This document shows positions 1-6,273 of a stretch of DNA of 7,884 nucleotides, piece by piece (position 1 is the stretch's first letter; the number at the start of each line of letters is the position of its first letter). The position numbers and the translations under genes are program-made. A model generated the notes under the pieces. It was given only the letters and a program-made list of their open reading frames with translations. It was not told the DNA's origin and did not search any database. This DNA comes from Planctomycetota bacterium (GTDB lineage Bacteria > Planctomycetota > Phycisphaerae > UBA1845): the NCBI GenBank assembly GCA_022561415.1, contig JADFRH010000102.1:1-7884 (forward strand), in the 5' to 3' direction.

Positions 1-157
1 GCTGCTTGATCCGGATCATACCCAGCGTTCCATCGTCGAAGATGACGACGACCGGTGCGAGCTTGAGCCGGGCAGCCGTCTCCATCTCGCCGGCGCGCAT
101 GAGGAACCCGCCGTCGCCCACCAGACAGACCGTCTTCTGGGCGGGCCTCACCAGCGT
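1..157 (-). pseudogene. Fragment of a thiamine-diphosphate-dependent enzyme (acetolactate synthase-like), truncated at its 5' side
   Basis: Read on the minus strand, codons from about 157 down to 2 give a clear piece of the C-terminal cofactor-binding domain of the acetolactate synthase/pyruvate decarboxylase superfamily: RPAQKTVCLVGDGGFLMRAG, then an EMETAARLKL segment, VVVIFDDG and LGMIRIKQ. The GDGGF start and the D-D-G about 28 residues later correspond to the family's GDG...N(N) motif, which binds Mg2+ and thiamine diphosphate; the usual Asn is Asp here. The reading frame remains open upstream of 157 but the sequence stops resembling the family there, where dapA similarity begins on the other strand. 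The 3' end runs off the left edge. Exact substrate cannot be assigned. Either this is a remnant left by rearrangement or the contig is chimeric here. Confidence 0.7.
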
Positions 158-857
158 CGAGCGCGTCGCGGGGCGTGTGCCGGTTATCGCGGGGACCGGA
201 TCGAACAACACGGCCGACACCGTCAAGCGGACCAAACGTGCCCAAGCGACCGGGGCGGATGCCGCGCTCGTCGTGGTTCCCAGCTACAACAGACCGACGC
301 CCGAGGGGCTCTTTCGACATTTTGCGACGATCGCCGATGCGGTCGAGCTACCGATTGTTCTGTACAATGTACCCACGCGGACGGGCGTCGACATGGGCAA
401 CGACGTGGTCGCGCGTTTGCGCGAGGCTCACGCGAACATCGTCGCGATCAAAGACGCCGGCGGCGATGTCGATCGCGTGACCGATCTGGCATCCCGGTGC
501 GACATCGTCGTGCTCAGCGGTGACGATTCGCTGACCTGGCCGCTCATGGCGCTCGGGGCGGCGGGTGTGATCAGCGTGCTATCGAACCTGACGCCGTCGT
601 TGATGAAGTCTCTGGTGACGGCGGCCGAAGCGGGAGAGGTGACGTCGGTGTTGCCGCTGCACCGAAAGGTGTACGACCTCGCCGTCGGGCTCGGGCGGTT
701 TGGTCCCAATCCGATCCCGATCAAAACGGCGATGGCTGTGAGCGGACTTGTGCGGGAGGAGTTTCGGCTGCCGCTGTGCCCGGTGGATAAGAGCGCCCGA
801 CCAGGCATCGAGGCGGTCCTGCGTCGACACGAGTTACTCGAGCGAACGAACTCATGA
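156..857 (+). CDS. dapA: 4-hydroxy-tetrahydrodipicolinate synthase (DapA family), lacking its N-terminal quarter
   Basis: The enzyme condenses pyruvate with aspartate semialdehyde in lysine and diaminopimelate synthesis; it is a cytoplasmic (beta/alpha)8 aldolase. Family similarity begins at about 156 with VERVAGRVPVIAGTGSN and continues to the stop. Visible landmarks are PSYNRPTPEGL, the LYNVPTRTG motif that includes the catalytic Tyr, the Schiff-base Lys in VAIKDAGGD, LSGDDSL, and the C-terminal NPIPIKTA. The first 70 or so residues of the family, with the TTGE pyruvate-binding motif, are absent. The frame is open back to a TTG at 6, but those codons are antisense to the thiamine-diphosphate enzyme fragment and look nothing like DapA. 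The related N-acetylneuraminate lyases are a less likely identity. As it stands in this sequence the protein could not be a functional barrel. The TGA overlaps the next ATG (ATGA). Confidence 0.85.
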   Translation, partial: VERVAGRVPVIAGTGSNNTADTVKRTKRAQATGADAALVVVPSYNRPTPEGLFRHFATIADAVELPIVLYNVPTRTGVDMGNDVVARLREAHANIVAIKDAGGDVDRVTDLASRCDIVVLSGDDSLTWPLMALGAAGVISVLSNLTPSLMKSLVTAAEAGEVTSVLPLHRKVYDLAVGLGRFGPNPIPIKTAMAVSGLVREEFRLPLCPVDKSARPGIEAVLRRHELLERTNS

Positions 858-1846
858 GCGATACACCTTCCATGGTCACCTTGCATCGCGCCCCGCTCGG
901 CTTTGTCGATCGGATCGTAGCGCTCACGTCATGGGCCGTTGGCGGCGCCGTGTTCCTCACCATCGGTTGGAACGCCATGGCCCCGAATGACCCGCTCGGC
1001 GCGGTGAGCGTGCTGTCTCGAACGAGCGGTCTTGCGATGGTGTTGCAGGCGGCCGGGCTCGCGGCGGTCTGTGCGGCCGTGGCGACGATCCTGGCGGGGC
1101 GCAAGCTGATTGACGTCGGTACGTTCGCCGTCGCGGTGGGTCTTTCCCTGGTGTCCCTGCGCGGCGGCACCGTTTCGTCGATGTTGCAGCAGAGCGCCGC
1201 AGTCGACGGGTCATCGGAGCACGCACTGGCCGCGATGTTCGCGCTCGAGGCGATGGCGTGGTTTGCCGTCATGGCGGTGGCACTGGTGGCGTCCGCCGTG
1301 ATTATGACCTGGGTGTTTGCCAAACCTCGTAACGCAGAAAAGTCCGCGCAAAGACATTCGCCGCCGGAGTGTTCGGGAGAGTTACCGGCCGGGCTTGATG
1401 TTCCCTGGTTTTCGCCGCTGTGTTTTGGTGACGCCGGGCGGCGCGGCACGGTTCCCGTGGAGGGGCTCAAGCACGCGACGCTTTGTGCCGGGGTGGGTTT
1501 GGTGGTCGTCAGCGCGTTGTCGGCCAGTCTCACGGCCCGATCGATCGAGCACGGTCAGGTCTGTTTTGTCATCGTCGCATCGGTTCTTGTTGCGAGCTAC
1601 GTCGCCCACCGGGTCGTTCCGGTGCGGTCGGCGTGTTGGTCGATCGTCGGAGTCGCCCTGATGGCCGTGGCGGCCTACGTTTGGGCGGCCGTGCGACCCC
1701 AAGTCGCCTCCCTGCCGCCGCTGGTGCCTTCGAGCCATTTCCTTCGGATCCTGCCGATCCAGTTCGTGTCCGTCGGCGTCGCAACCGCGATCGTCTCCGC
1801 GTGGTACAACCTCGTCCCTGAGCCCGAGGATCAAACCGCCGGGTAG
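854..1846 (+). CDS. Polytopic inner-membrane protein of unknown function
   Basis: I do not recognise a family. The 330-residue product is strongly hydrophobic, with about eight likely membrane segments at residues 20-38, 58-82, 86-104, 124-155, 207-226, 236-255, 259-280 and 299-318. A polar loop of about 50 residues (156-206), rich in charged residues, Pro and Gly, splits it into two groups of four helices. There is no cleavable signal peptide and no obvious catalytic motif. The ATG overlaps the dapA TGA as ATGA and has no evident Shine-Dalgarno, so translational coupling to dapA is likely. It ends 160 bases before the L,D-transpeptidase start. The function cannot be deduced from context. Confidence 0.75.
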   Translation: MSDTPSMVTLHRAPLGFVDRIVALTSWAVGGAVFLTIGWNAMAPNDPLGAVSVLSRTSGLAMVLQAAGLAAVCAAVATILAGRKLIDVGTFAVAVGLSLVSLRGGTVSSMLQQSAAVDGSSEHALAAMFALEAMAWFAVMAVALVASAVIMTWVFAKPRNAEKSAQRHSPPECSGELPAGLDVPWFSPLCFGDAGRRGTVPVEGLKHATLCAGVGLVVVSALSASLTARSIEHGQVCFVIVASVLVASYVAHRVVPVRSACWSIVGVALMAVAAYVWAAVRPQVASLPPLVPSSHFLRILPIQFVSVGVATAIVSAWYNLVPEPEDQTAG

Positions 1847-1892
1847 CGAACCGGCCGCAACCTCGGGATCTGGTGTTCCTCGTTCCGACCCC

Positions 1893-1920
1893 TTGAACTG
1901 CGGCGAACAGCCGCTAAGCT
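1893..1920 (+). promoter_or_regulatory. Weak sigma70-like promoter candidate with an inverted repeat in the spacer
   Basis: TTGAAC (1893-1898) and TAAGCT (1915-1920) are separated by 16 bases. The -35 matches four of six consensus positions and the -10 three of six. The spacer contains GCGGC-GAACA-GCCGC (1900-1914), a 5-bp inverted repeat with a 5-base centre that could be an operator or chance. It lies in the gap before the L,D-transpeptidase and would leave a leader of about 80 bases. Confidence 0.3.
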
Positions 1921-1994
1921 ACGCATGCGAAGGCGCGGTCGGCAGCGCGACGACCGGTGGCGGTTTGCCTTCCCAGCATCATCCTCTACCTAGC

Positions 1995-1998
1995 GGAG
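1995..1998 (+). promoter_or_regulatory. Shine-Dalgarno GGAG that fixes the GTG start at 2007
   Basis: GGAG lies 8 bases before GTG 2007. No comparable site precedes the upstream in-frame TTG at 1893, and the 38 residues between these two starts are not hydrophobic or conserved-looking. Starting at 2007 places a short basic stretch directly before the membrane anchor. Confidence 0.65.
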
Positions 1999-2006
1999 CC
2001 GAGATC

Positions 2007-3029
2007 GTGGCGCTATATCGACGGATCAAAAGGCGGACCCGAGTCGGACCGGCCTTGGCGTATCTGACCGTGACATTCGCCGTGGTAGCGACATGGTGGG
2101 TCTATGGGCGATCCGGAGCCGGCACACCCGCCGGTGTCGCGGCGACCTTGGCACTTTCCACCCAGCCGGGGCTCACGACGGACCGCCCCGAGATCGTGCC
2201 GGAGGATCCGCCGCCTTCCGGTGTTGTCGAAAAAGGGGCGGCTCCCGAACCGCGTGCCCCCGATGTGCCGACGACGGACGCGGCTCGCATTCGTTCCCTG
2301 ATGGCAGCGGGCAAGGACGCCGTGGCACGGAACGATCTCATCGCCGCCCGCACGCACTTCAGCGATGCGATGGCGCTTGGCGCTTCGGAGCGTGACCGGT
2401 CGACGCTCCGGGCCGAGCTGACCCGAATCGGCAACGAGACGATCTTTTCTCCGCGGCTTGTTCCCGGTGATCCCCTCGTCGATCGCTACGTCATCAAGCC
2501 GGGCGACTCGCTGGCGAAAATTGCCAAGGCGAACAAGGTCTCAGCGGATCTACTGGCCGCCATCAACGACATAAGGGACAAGAACCGCATTCGTGCCGGC
2601 CAATCGATCAAGGTGATCAAAGGCCCGTTTCATGCGGTCATCGAGAAATCGAGCTATTCGCTCGACGTTTTTCTCGAATCGACGTTCGTGAAGCACTTTC
2701 GGGTGGGGCTCGGCGCGGACGGCAGCACGCCGCGCGGCGAGTGGCGCATTGCCACCAAGCTGGAGAATCCGACCTACTATCCGCCGCGTAGTGGGCGGGT
2801 GATTGCGTCCGACGATCCGCAGAACCCGCTCGGCGAGAGGTGGATCGGGCTTGCCGGCGTTTCCGGTGAGGCGGTCGGGCAGTTTCGCTACGGCATACAC
2901 GGCACGATCGAGCCGGACTCGATCGGCAAGAGCGTCTCGCTGGGCTGCATACGCATGTACAACGAGGACGTCGAGGCCTTGTACACCTACCTCGTCGAAA
3001 AGCATTCGAGCGTGACGGTGAAGGACTGA
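2007..3029 (+). CDS. Membrane-anchored LysM and L,D-transpeptidase (YkuD) protein
   Basis: Predicted periplasmic enzyme that forms L,D cross-links or attachments in peptidoglycan. With the GTG start it has 340 residues: a basic N terminus (YRRIKRRTR), an anchor at about 14-33, a Pro-rich linker, a helical pair that looks TPR-like (about 92-147), a LysM domain (about 159-204, YVIKPGDSLAKIAK ... RIRAGQSIKVI) and a YkuD domain (about 208-338). The catalytic signature is complete: YGIHGT with His298, then SLGCIRM with the nucleophile Cys314 and Arg316. LysM should hold it to glycan strands. The stop TGA shares one base with the ATG of the following AhpD-like gene, which argues for one transcript and coupled translation. 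Family and fold are secure; the physiological acceptor is not known. Confidence 0.9.
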   Translation: MALYRRIKRRTRVGPALAYLTVTFAVVATWWVYGRSGAGTPAGVAATLALSTQPGLTTDRPEIVPEDPPPSGVVEKGAAPEPRAPDVPTTDAARIRSLMAAGKDAVARNDLIAARTHFSDAMALGASERDRSTLRAELTRIGNETIFSPRLVPGDPLVDRYVIKPGDSLAKIAKANKVSADLLAAINDIRDKNRIRAGQSIKVIKGPFHAVIEKSSYSLDVFLESTFVKHFRVGLGADGSTPRGEWRIATKLENPTYYPPRSGRVIASDDPQNPLGERWIGLAGVSGEAVGQFRYGIHGTIEPDSIGKSVSLGCIRMYNEDVEALYTYLVEKHSSVTVKD

Positions 3030-3577
3030 TGGCTTTCATCGAAATCGTGCCCGAGGACAAGGCCGAGGGCCTTCTCGCCCGTATCTATCAAGACGCCGGA
3101 AAACGCGCCGGCCGAGTCTACAACATTCTCAGCTTGCAGAGTCAAAACCCCCCGGCGTTGCAGGCGATGATGCAGCTCTACCAGGCCACCGCTTTGGGTG
3201 ACTCACCACTCTCCCGCGCCCAACGCGAGATGCTCGCGGTCGTCGTCTCGAAGACCAACGGCTGCGTCTACTGAACGCTGGCCCACGCCTATGATCTCCG
3301 GGTTGAGGTCGAAGACGCCGCATGGGTCGAGCAAATCAAGACCGACTACACCAAGGCGGAGCTTTCCGAGGTCGATCGGGCGCTGTGCGATCACGCCGTC
3401 AAGCTTACCCGTGAGCCCGCGAGCATTGTCCGGGCCGACGTCGATCGGCTGCGGGAACTGGGACTGTCAGATCGAGCCATCAACGATGCCACGCAGGTCA
3501 TTTCGTTCTTCAACTACATCAACCGCATCGCCGAAGGGCTCGGCGTCGACCTCGAGACGGGGATGGCGTCGCGCTAG
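3029..3577 (+). CDS. AhpD-like peroxidase-related selenoprotein (Cys-x-x-Sec), read through an in-frame TGA
   Basis: Carboxymuconolactone decarboxylase/AhpD-fold protein, probably a thiol- (here selenol-) dependent peroxidase or disulfide reductase. The ATG at 3029 opens a frame with TGA at codon 82 that then stays open to TAG 3575-3577, giving 182 residues. Family landmarks lie on both sides of the TGA: RVYNILSLQSQNPPALQAMM, LSRAQREML, NGCVY before it; TLAHAYDLR, LREL, and VISFFNYINRIAEGLGVDLE after it. In AhpD of Mycobacterium tuberculosis the proton relay is Glu118, Cys130, Cys133 and His137; here Glu67, Cys79, TGA82 and His86 have exactly that spacing, so TGA occupies the second active-site Cys. 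A SECIS-like hairpin follows. Conventional annotation would stop at 3274 with 81 residues. The alternative, a TGC-to-TGA nonsense mutation or read error, cannot be excluded from one sequence. The gene overlaps the L,D-transpeptidase stop by one base. Confidence 0.82.
3272..3274 (+). other. Selenocysteine UGA codon (codon 82, second position of the CxxC-type motif)
   Basis: The codons read TGC GTC TAC TGA ACG, that is Cys79-Val-Tyr-[TGA]-Thr. A single base distinguishes TGA from the Cys codon TGC expected at this site. Genome-wide reassignment of TGA is unlikely because at least four genes in the window end naturally in TGA. Recoding as selenocysteine explains both the position and the open frame beyond it. 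Confidence 0.8.
3292..3311 (+). promoter_or_regulatory. Candidate bacterial SECIS hairpin
   Basis: GATCTC (3293-3298) pairs with GAGGTC (3305-3310) in six base pairs including one U-G, extended by a T3292-G3311 wobble. The loop is CGGGTT (3299-3304), with G as its second base. The loop begins 24 bases after the TGA, inside the 16-37 base range usual for bacterial SECIS elements, which also want a G among the first two loop bases. A possible lower helix pairs GCCCA (3281-3285) with TGGGT (3323-3327). It is inside the coding sequence, as bacterial SECIS elements are, and would bind SelB. Confidence 0.65.
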
Positions 3578-3640
3578 AGGCTCGACCACCGATCATGACC
3601 CAGGTTGCCTGCGGTCACGATTCTCCCGACAATCACGGTG

Positions 3641-4915
3641 ATGAGCGCGACACACCCACTTCCGGTCCTCATGCCCAACGTTGCGGGTCAGCGATGGTCC
3701 TGCCATTCCTGCGGGATGTGCTGCCGGACGTTGGTCGGACACCTGCTCGACCACGAGGGCGAACGCCTCGAACAGCAGGGCTGGGCGGACAAACTCGGCG
3801 TAGCGCCGGTTGTGCGTGTCGGGCGGGGATACGCGCTGAACAAACGACCTGACGGTGCGTGCGTCTTCCTGGACGCGGACAACCGCTGCCGTATTCATAC
3901 TGAGCTGGGCGAGGAGGCCAAACCGCTGGCATGCCGCATCTTTCCGTTTTCCGTGCGGCCGACCCGAGACGGATGGCAGGCGTCGCTGCGTTTCGATTGT
4001 CCCAGCGTGATCGAATCGAAGGGCGCTCCGATCGGCCAACATCGCCCGCTCTTGCAAGAACTCACTGCGATGATGGGCGGCGCGCAGCCCACCGGAGGCC
4101 CGGTCGACCTCACACGAGGTGTTCGAGCCGAGCAGGAAGAGCTCGACACCGTAACGACGCGCTTCGTTCGCTGGTTCAAACAGAAGAAGCTGACCATGGC
4201 GCAGCGGCTGATCGGCGCCGCACGAGTGACCACCACGCTCGAGGCGGCCACGCTCAAACACGTGCGCGGTGAGCGTTTTGTGGAGCTGTTGGATCTTCTT
4301 TTCGAGGCTCTTCCCGCAGAGAGTCTCACGTCACCGGCAACGGCCACACCCAGAGCGCGGGGCCTGCTGCGACAGCTCGCGTTCGCCCATGCCGAGCATG
4401 TTACGCTGGCTGAGTTGACATCCGGCTTTTCCCGTCTTCGCCGGCGCTGGCAACAGTTCCGGGCGGCGGGACGGTTTCGCAAGGGGCATGGCATCGTGCC
4501 GGCGCTTCCGGGAATCTCCGGAGAGGCGCGGTTCGAAACCGTCGAGGCGGTCGCCGCGAATCCCGACGATCGTGCCAGGGTCGAGGACTTGCTCTGGCGT
4601 TACCTGATCGCGCGGTTGGAGGGGCGCAGCGTGTTCGGGGCCGGGTACTACGGCTGGTCTGTGGTCAACGGATTGGCGGCGTTGTGTCTCTCCGTTGCGG
4701 CGGCCGGGTGGATCGTTCGCTATATCGCAGCCGCAGAGGGACGCACGATGTTCGGTTTCGATGATGTCGGGTTGGCGCTGGGGATTGTGGATCGGGCCGC
4801 GACAAGGCTCCCGGCCCTCGGTGCCGTCTCCGAGCGGGCGAGGATCGTGTATGTCCTCAGAGACGATGGCCTCGCCCGGCTTCTGGGCGACTTCACGCTG
4901 CTGGGTGAGTCATGA
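3641..4915 (+). CDS. YkgJ-type cysteine-cluster protein with a long C-terminal region
   Basis: The N-terminal 125 residues carry the YkgJ (UPF0153) pattern thought to bind zinc or an iron-sulfur cluster: CHSCGMCC (Cys21, 24, 27, 28 from the ATG at 3641), then GACVFLD (Cys74), RCRIHTELGEEAKPLACRIFPF (Cys83, Cys98) and FDCPSV (Cys120). The remaining 300 residues are mostly helical, with an Arg-rich part (about 266-284) and a hydrophobic stretch near the motif YYGWSVVNGLAALCLSVAAA. Flagellin lysine N-methylase FliB is a known long protein with a similar cysteine cluster, but I cannot show that relation here, and no flagellar genes are present. The start is uncertain: TTG 3605, GTG 3638, ATG 3641 and ATG 3671 are in frame, none with a good Shine-Dalgarno. 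The last codons overlap deoC as ATGA. Confidence 0.8.
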   Translation: MSATHPLPVLMPNVAGQRWSCHSCGMCCRTLVGHLLDHEGERLEQQGWADKLGVAPVVRVGRGYALNKRPDGACVFLDADNRCRIHTELGEEAKPLACRIFPFSVRPTRDGWQASLRFDCPSVIESKGAPIGQHRPLLQELTAMMGGAQPTGGPVDLTRGVRAEQEELDTVTTRFVRWFKQKKLTMAQRLIGAARVTTTLEAATLKHVRGERFVELLDLLFEALPAESLTSPATATPRARGLLRQLAFAHAEHVTLAELTSGFSRLRRRWQQFRAAGRFRKGHGIVPALPGISGEARFETVEAVAANPDDRARVEDLLWRYLIARLEGRSVFGAGYYGWSVVNGLAALCLSVAAAGWIVRYIAAAEGRTMFGFDDVGLALGIVDRAATRLPALGAVSERARIVYVLRDDGLARLLGDFTLLGES

Positions 4916-5637
4916 CGAATCTAACCGCACGCGATGCGGCCAGGAAAATCGACCACACGCTGCTGGCACCCGAGGCGACCCCGGCGGAGATTGACGCCCT
5001 GTGCGATGAGGCGCTTCGGTACGGGTTCGGCGCGGTGTGCGTCAATCCGGTTCACGTGCGCCGTGTGGCGGCCCGGCTGGACACCGCTGGCGCGATCCCG
5101 GCGCGCCGGGATTCTCGCACCCACATTCGGTCGAGGCCTGCGATTGTCTCGGTGGCCGGCTTCCCGCTGGGGGCCAACGCCCCCGACACAAAGGCGACCG
5201 AGGCACGAAGGGCGATCGACGACGGCGCGACGGAAATCGATATGGTCGTCAATCTCGGCGCGCTGGTCGGCGGGGATCCGGCGACGGTCCGTCGGGATAT
5301 CGAAGCCGTCGCTCATGCGGTCCACGGAGGTGCTCCCGGTCTGATTCTCAAGGTCATTCTGGAAACGGGGGCGCTGACCGAGGAACAAGTGATTCTGGGC
5401 TGTCGATGTGCTGCGGAGGGTGAGGCCGATTTCGTGAAGACCTCCACCGGGTTCCACCCCGCCGGCGGCGCGACGGTCGAGCGGGTTCGCCTACTCAAGC
5501 GGTATGCGTCACCGCTGGGGGTCAAGGCGTCGGGCGGCATTCGAACGGCCTCGCACATGAAGGCGATGATCGAGGCGGGGGCTTCGAGAATCGGGACGTC
5601 GTCCGGTGTGGCGATCGTTCGTGAACTCGAACGATGA
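4912..5637 (+). CDS. deoC: Deoxyribose-phosphate aldolase
   Basis: Class I aldolase that cleaves 2-deoxyribose 5-phosphate to glyceraldehyde 3-phosphate and acetaldehyde in deoxynucleoside catabolism; cytoplasmic. The 241-residue product shows the whole DeoC core: KIDHTLLAPEAT (12-23), FGAVCVNPVHV (39-49), VAGFPLGA (81-88), EIDMVVNLGAL with the catalytic Asp110, LKVILETG with Lys147, FVKTSTGF with the Schiff-base Lys176, and GVKASGGIR with Lys205. Between AARL and the GFPLG strand there are clearly more residues (about 57-77) than in typical DeoC, and that stretch includes a palindromic DNA repeat. The ATGA overlap with the preceding gene indicates one operon. All catalytic residues remain, so activity is expected. 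Confidence 0.95.
   Translation: MTNLTARDAARKIDHTLLAPEATPAEIDALCDEALRYGFGAVCVNPVHVRRVAARLDTAGAIPARRDSRTHIRSRPAIVSVAGFPLGANAPDTKATEARRAIDDGATEIDMVVNLGALVGGDPATVRRDIEAVAHAVHGGAPGLILKVILETGALTEEQVILGCRCAAEGEADFVKTSTGFHPAGGATVERVRLLKRYASPLGVKASGGIRTASHMKAMIEAGASRIGTSSGVAIVRELER
5095..5112. repeat. 18-base perfect palindrome inside deoC, copy 1
   Basis: ATCCCGGCGCGCCGGGAT is perfectly self-complementary. In the deoC frame it encodes Ile62-Pro-Ala-Arg-Arg-Asp67. Its inner 16 bases are identical to those of a second copy at 6812-6827. It sits in the part of DeoC that is longer than usual. Confidence 0.75.
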
Positions 5638-5642
5638 TTCCG

Positions 5643-5672
5643 TTGACGGTTTCGCACGCGGGAGGATATGAT
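5643..5672 (+). promoter_or_regulatory. Sigma70-like promoter for the zinc-ribbon gene
   Basis: TTGACG (5643-5648) and TATGAT (5667-5672) each match five of six consensus bases, with an 18-base spacer. Transcription would begin near 5679 and give a leader of about 25 bases before ATG 5704. The site starts only six bases after the deoC stop, so the zinc-ribbon gene can be expressed independently of the upstream operon. Confidence 0.7.
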
Positions 5673-5690
5673 ACCGGCCCGTGACCAAAC

Positions 5691-5695
5691 AGGAG
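5691..5695 (+). promoter_or_regulatory. Shine-Dalgarno AGGAG for the start at 5704
   Basis: AGGAG ends 8 bases before ATG 5704. It decides against the longer in-frame start at 5668, whose ATG lies within the promoter -10 element. Confidence 0.75.
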
Positions 5696-5703
5696 AAAGC
5701 CCG

Positions 5704-6237
5704 ATGAAGCAGAAGAGCGGTGAAACGATCACTTGCGAGTCGTGCGGTGCGAGCGTCTACCCGGAACATCTCGACTCCGGGATCGCCCGCTATGAGAACG
5801 GGAAACTCTTGTGTTCCCACTGCGTCAAGGACTACGAGCGCGAACACGGCGCCGGTGACACCGGAAAAGTAGAGACGTTCGAGCCGATCCAACTGGAATC
5901 GGATGAGATGAATTCATCGGACTCCGTGGGCTCCGGCACGACGGAGATGTCGAGCAGCCGCATTCACGGGATGAGCGAGGCCACACTCGGTCACCACGCC
6001 GAGGCGGACGACGCCGGTCGGTTCAAGCGCCCGCTCGATCCGAAGAGTCCCTTTGCCACGCGCTGCCGCACCTTTCACTGCAAGCTCAGTGAAGGTGCGA
6101 TCGAGTTTCTGAACATGCAGATCAACGAATGGCTCGACAATCAAACGGACATCGTGGTCAAGTTCGCACGGTCCGATATCGGCATGTTCGAGGGCAAGCA
6201 CAAAGAGCCCAACCTGATCCTCACGCTCTTCTTCTAG
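5704..6237 (+). CDS. Zinc-ribbon protein of unknown function
   Basis: The 177-residue product is not a family I can name. It opens with a compact zinc ribbon, CESCG (Cys11, Cys14) and LLCSHCVKDYE (Cys37, Cys40), 22 residues apart. A Ser-, Glu- and Asp-rich, low-complexity linker follows (about 50-100). The C-terminal 60 residues look folded: ATRCRTFHCKLSEGAIEFLN, a helix, then WLDNQTDIVVKFARSDIG and a hydrophobic strand at the very end (NLILTLFF). This terminal part contains the pair Cys119/Cys124. It is cytoplasmic by appearance, with no signal peptide or membrane segment. It has its own promoter and ribosome site and so is not simply the last gene of the deoC operon. A nucleic-acid or protein-binding role is possible but unsupported. 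Confidence 0.8.
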   Translation: MKQKSGETITCESCGASVYPEHLDSGIARYENGKLLCSHCVKDYEREHGAGDTGKVETFEPIQLESDEMNSSDSVGSGTTEMSSSRIHGMSEATLGHHAEADDAGRFKRPLDPKSPFATRCRTFHCKLSEGAIEFLNMQINEWLDNQTDIVVKFARSDIGMFEGKHKEPNLILTLFF

Positions 6238-6273
6238 CCGCGAAGGCGGGGCGCAGAGGAAACGTCGAAACGG

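Noticed and set aside
6..155. N-terminal extension of DapA from the TTG at 6
   Set aside because: These codons are antisense to a recognisable thiamine-diphosphate enzyme fragment and lack every DapA N-terminal motif.
721..1533. Long minus-strand open frame of 270 codons
   Set aside because: It is antisense to dapA and to the membrane protein, and its Ala/Thr/Pro-rich product looks like an antisense shadow.
3029..3274. A complete 81-residue AhpD-like protein ending at TGA 3274
   Set aside because: It would end in the middle of the active-site motif, while 100 codons of family-like sequence continue in the same frame. Truncation by mutation is kept only as an alternative.
3272..3274. TGA reassigned to an amino acid throughout the genome
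   Set aside because: dapA (855-857), the L,D-transpeptidase (3027-3029), the YkgJ-type gene (4913-4915) and deoC (5635-5637) all use TGA as a natural stop, and Trp is encoded by TGG.
3198..3641. Plus-strand open frame overlapping the selenoprotein in another frame
   Set aside because: Its translation is Arg/Ser/Pro-rich with no family resemblance, typical of an out-of-frame shadow in GC-rich DNA.
6236..6252. Intrinsic terminator after the zinc-ribbon gene
   Set aside because: CCGC-GAAG-GCGG gives only a 4-bp stem and no T tract follows.
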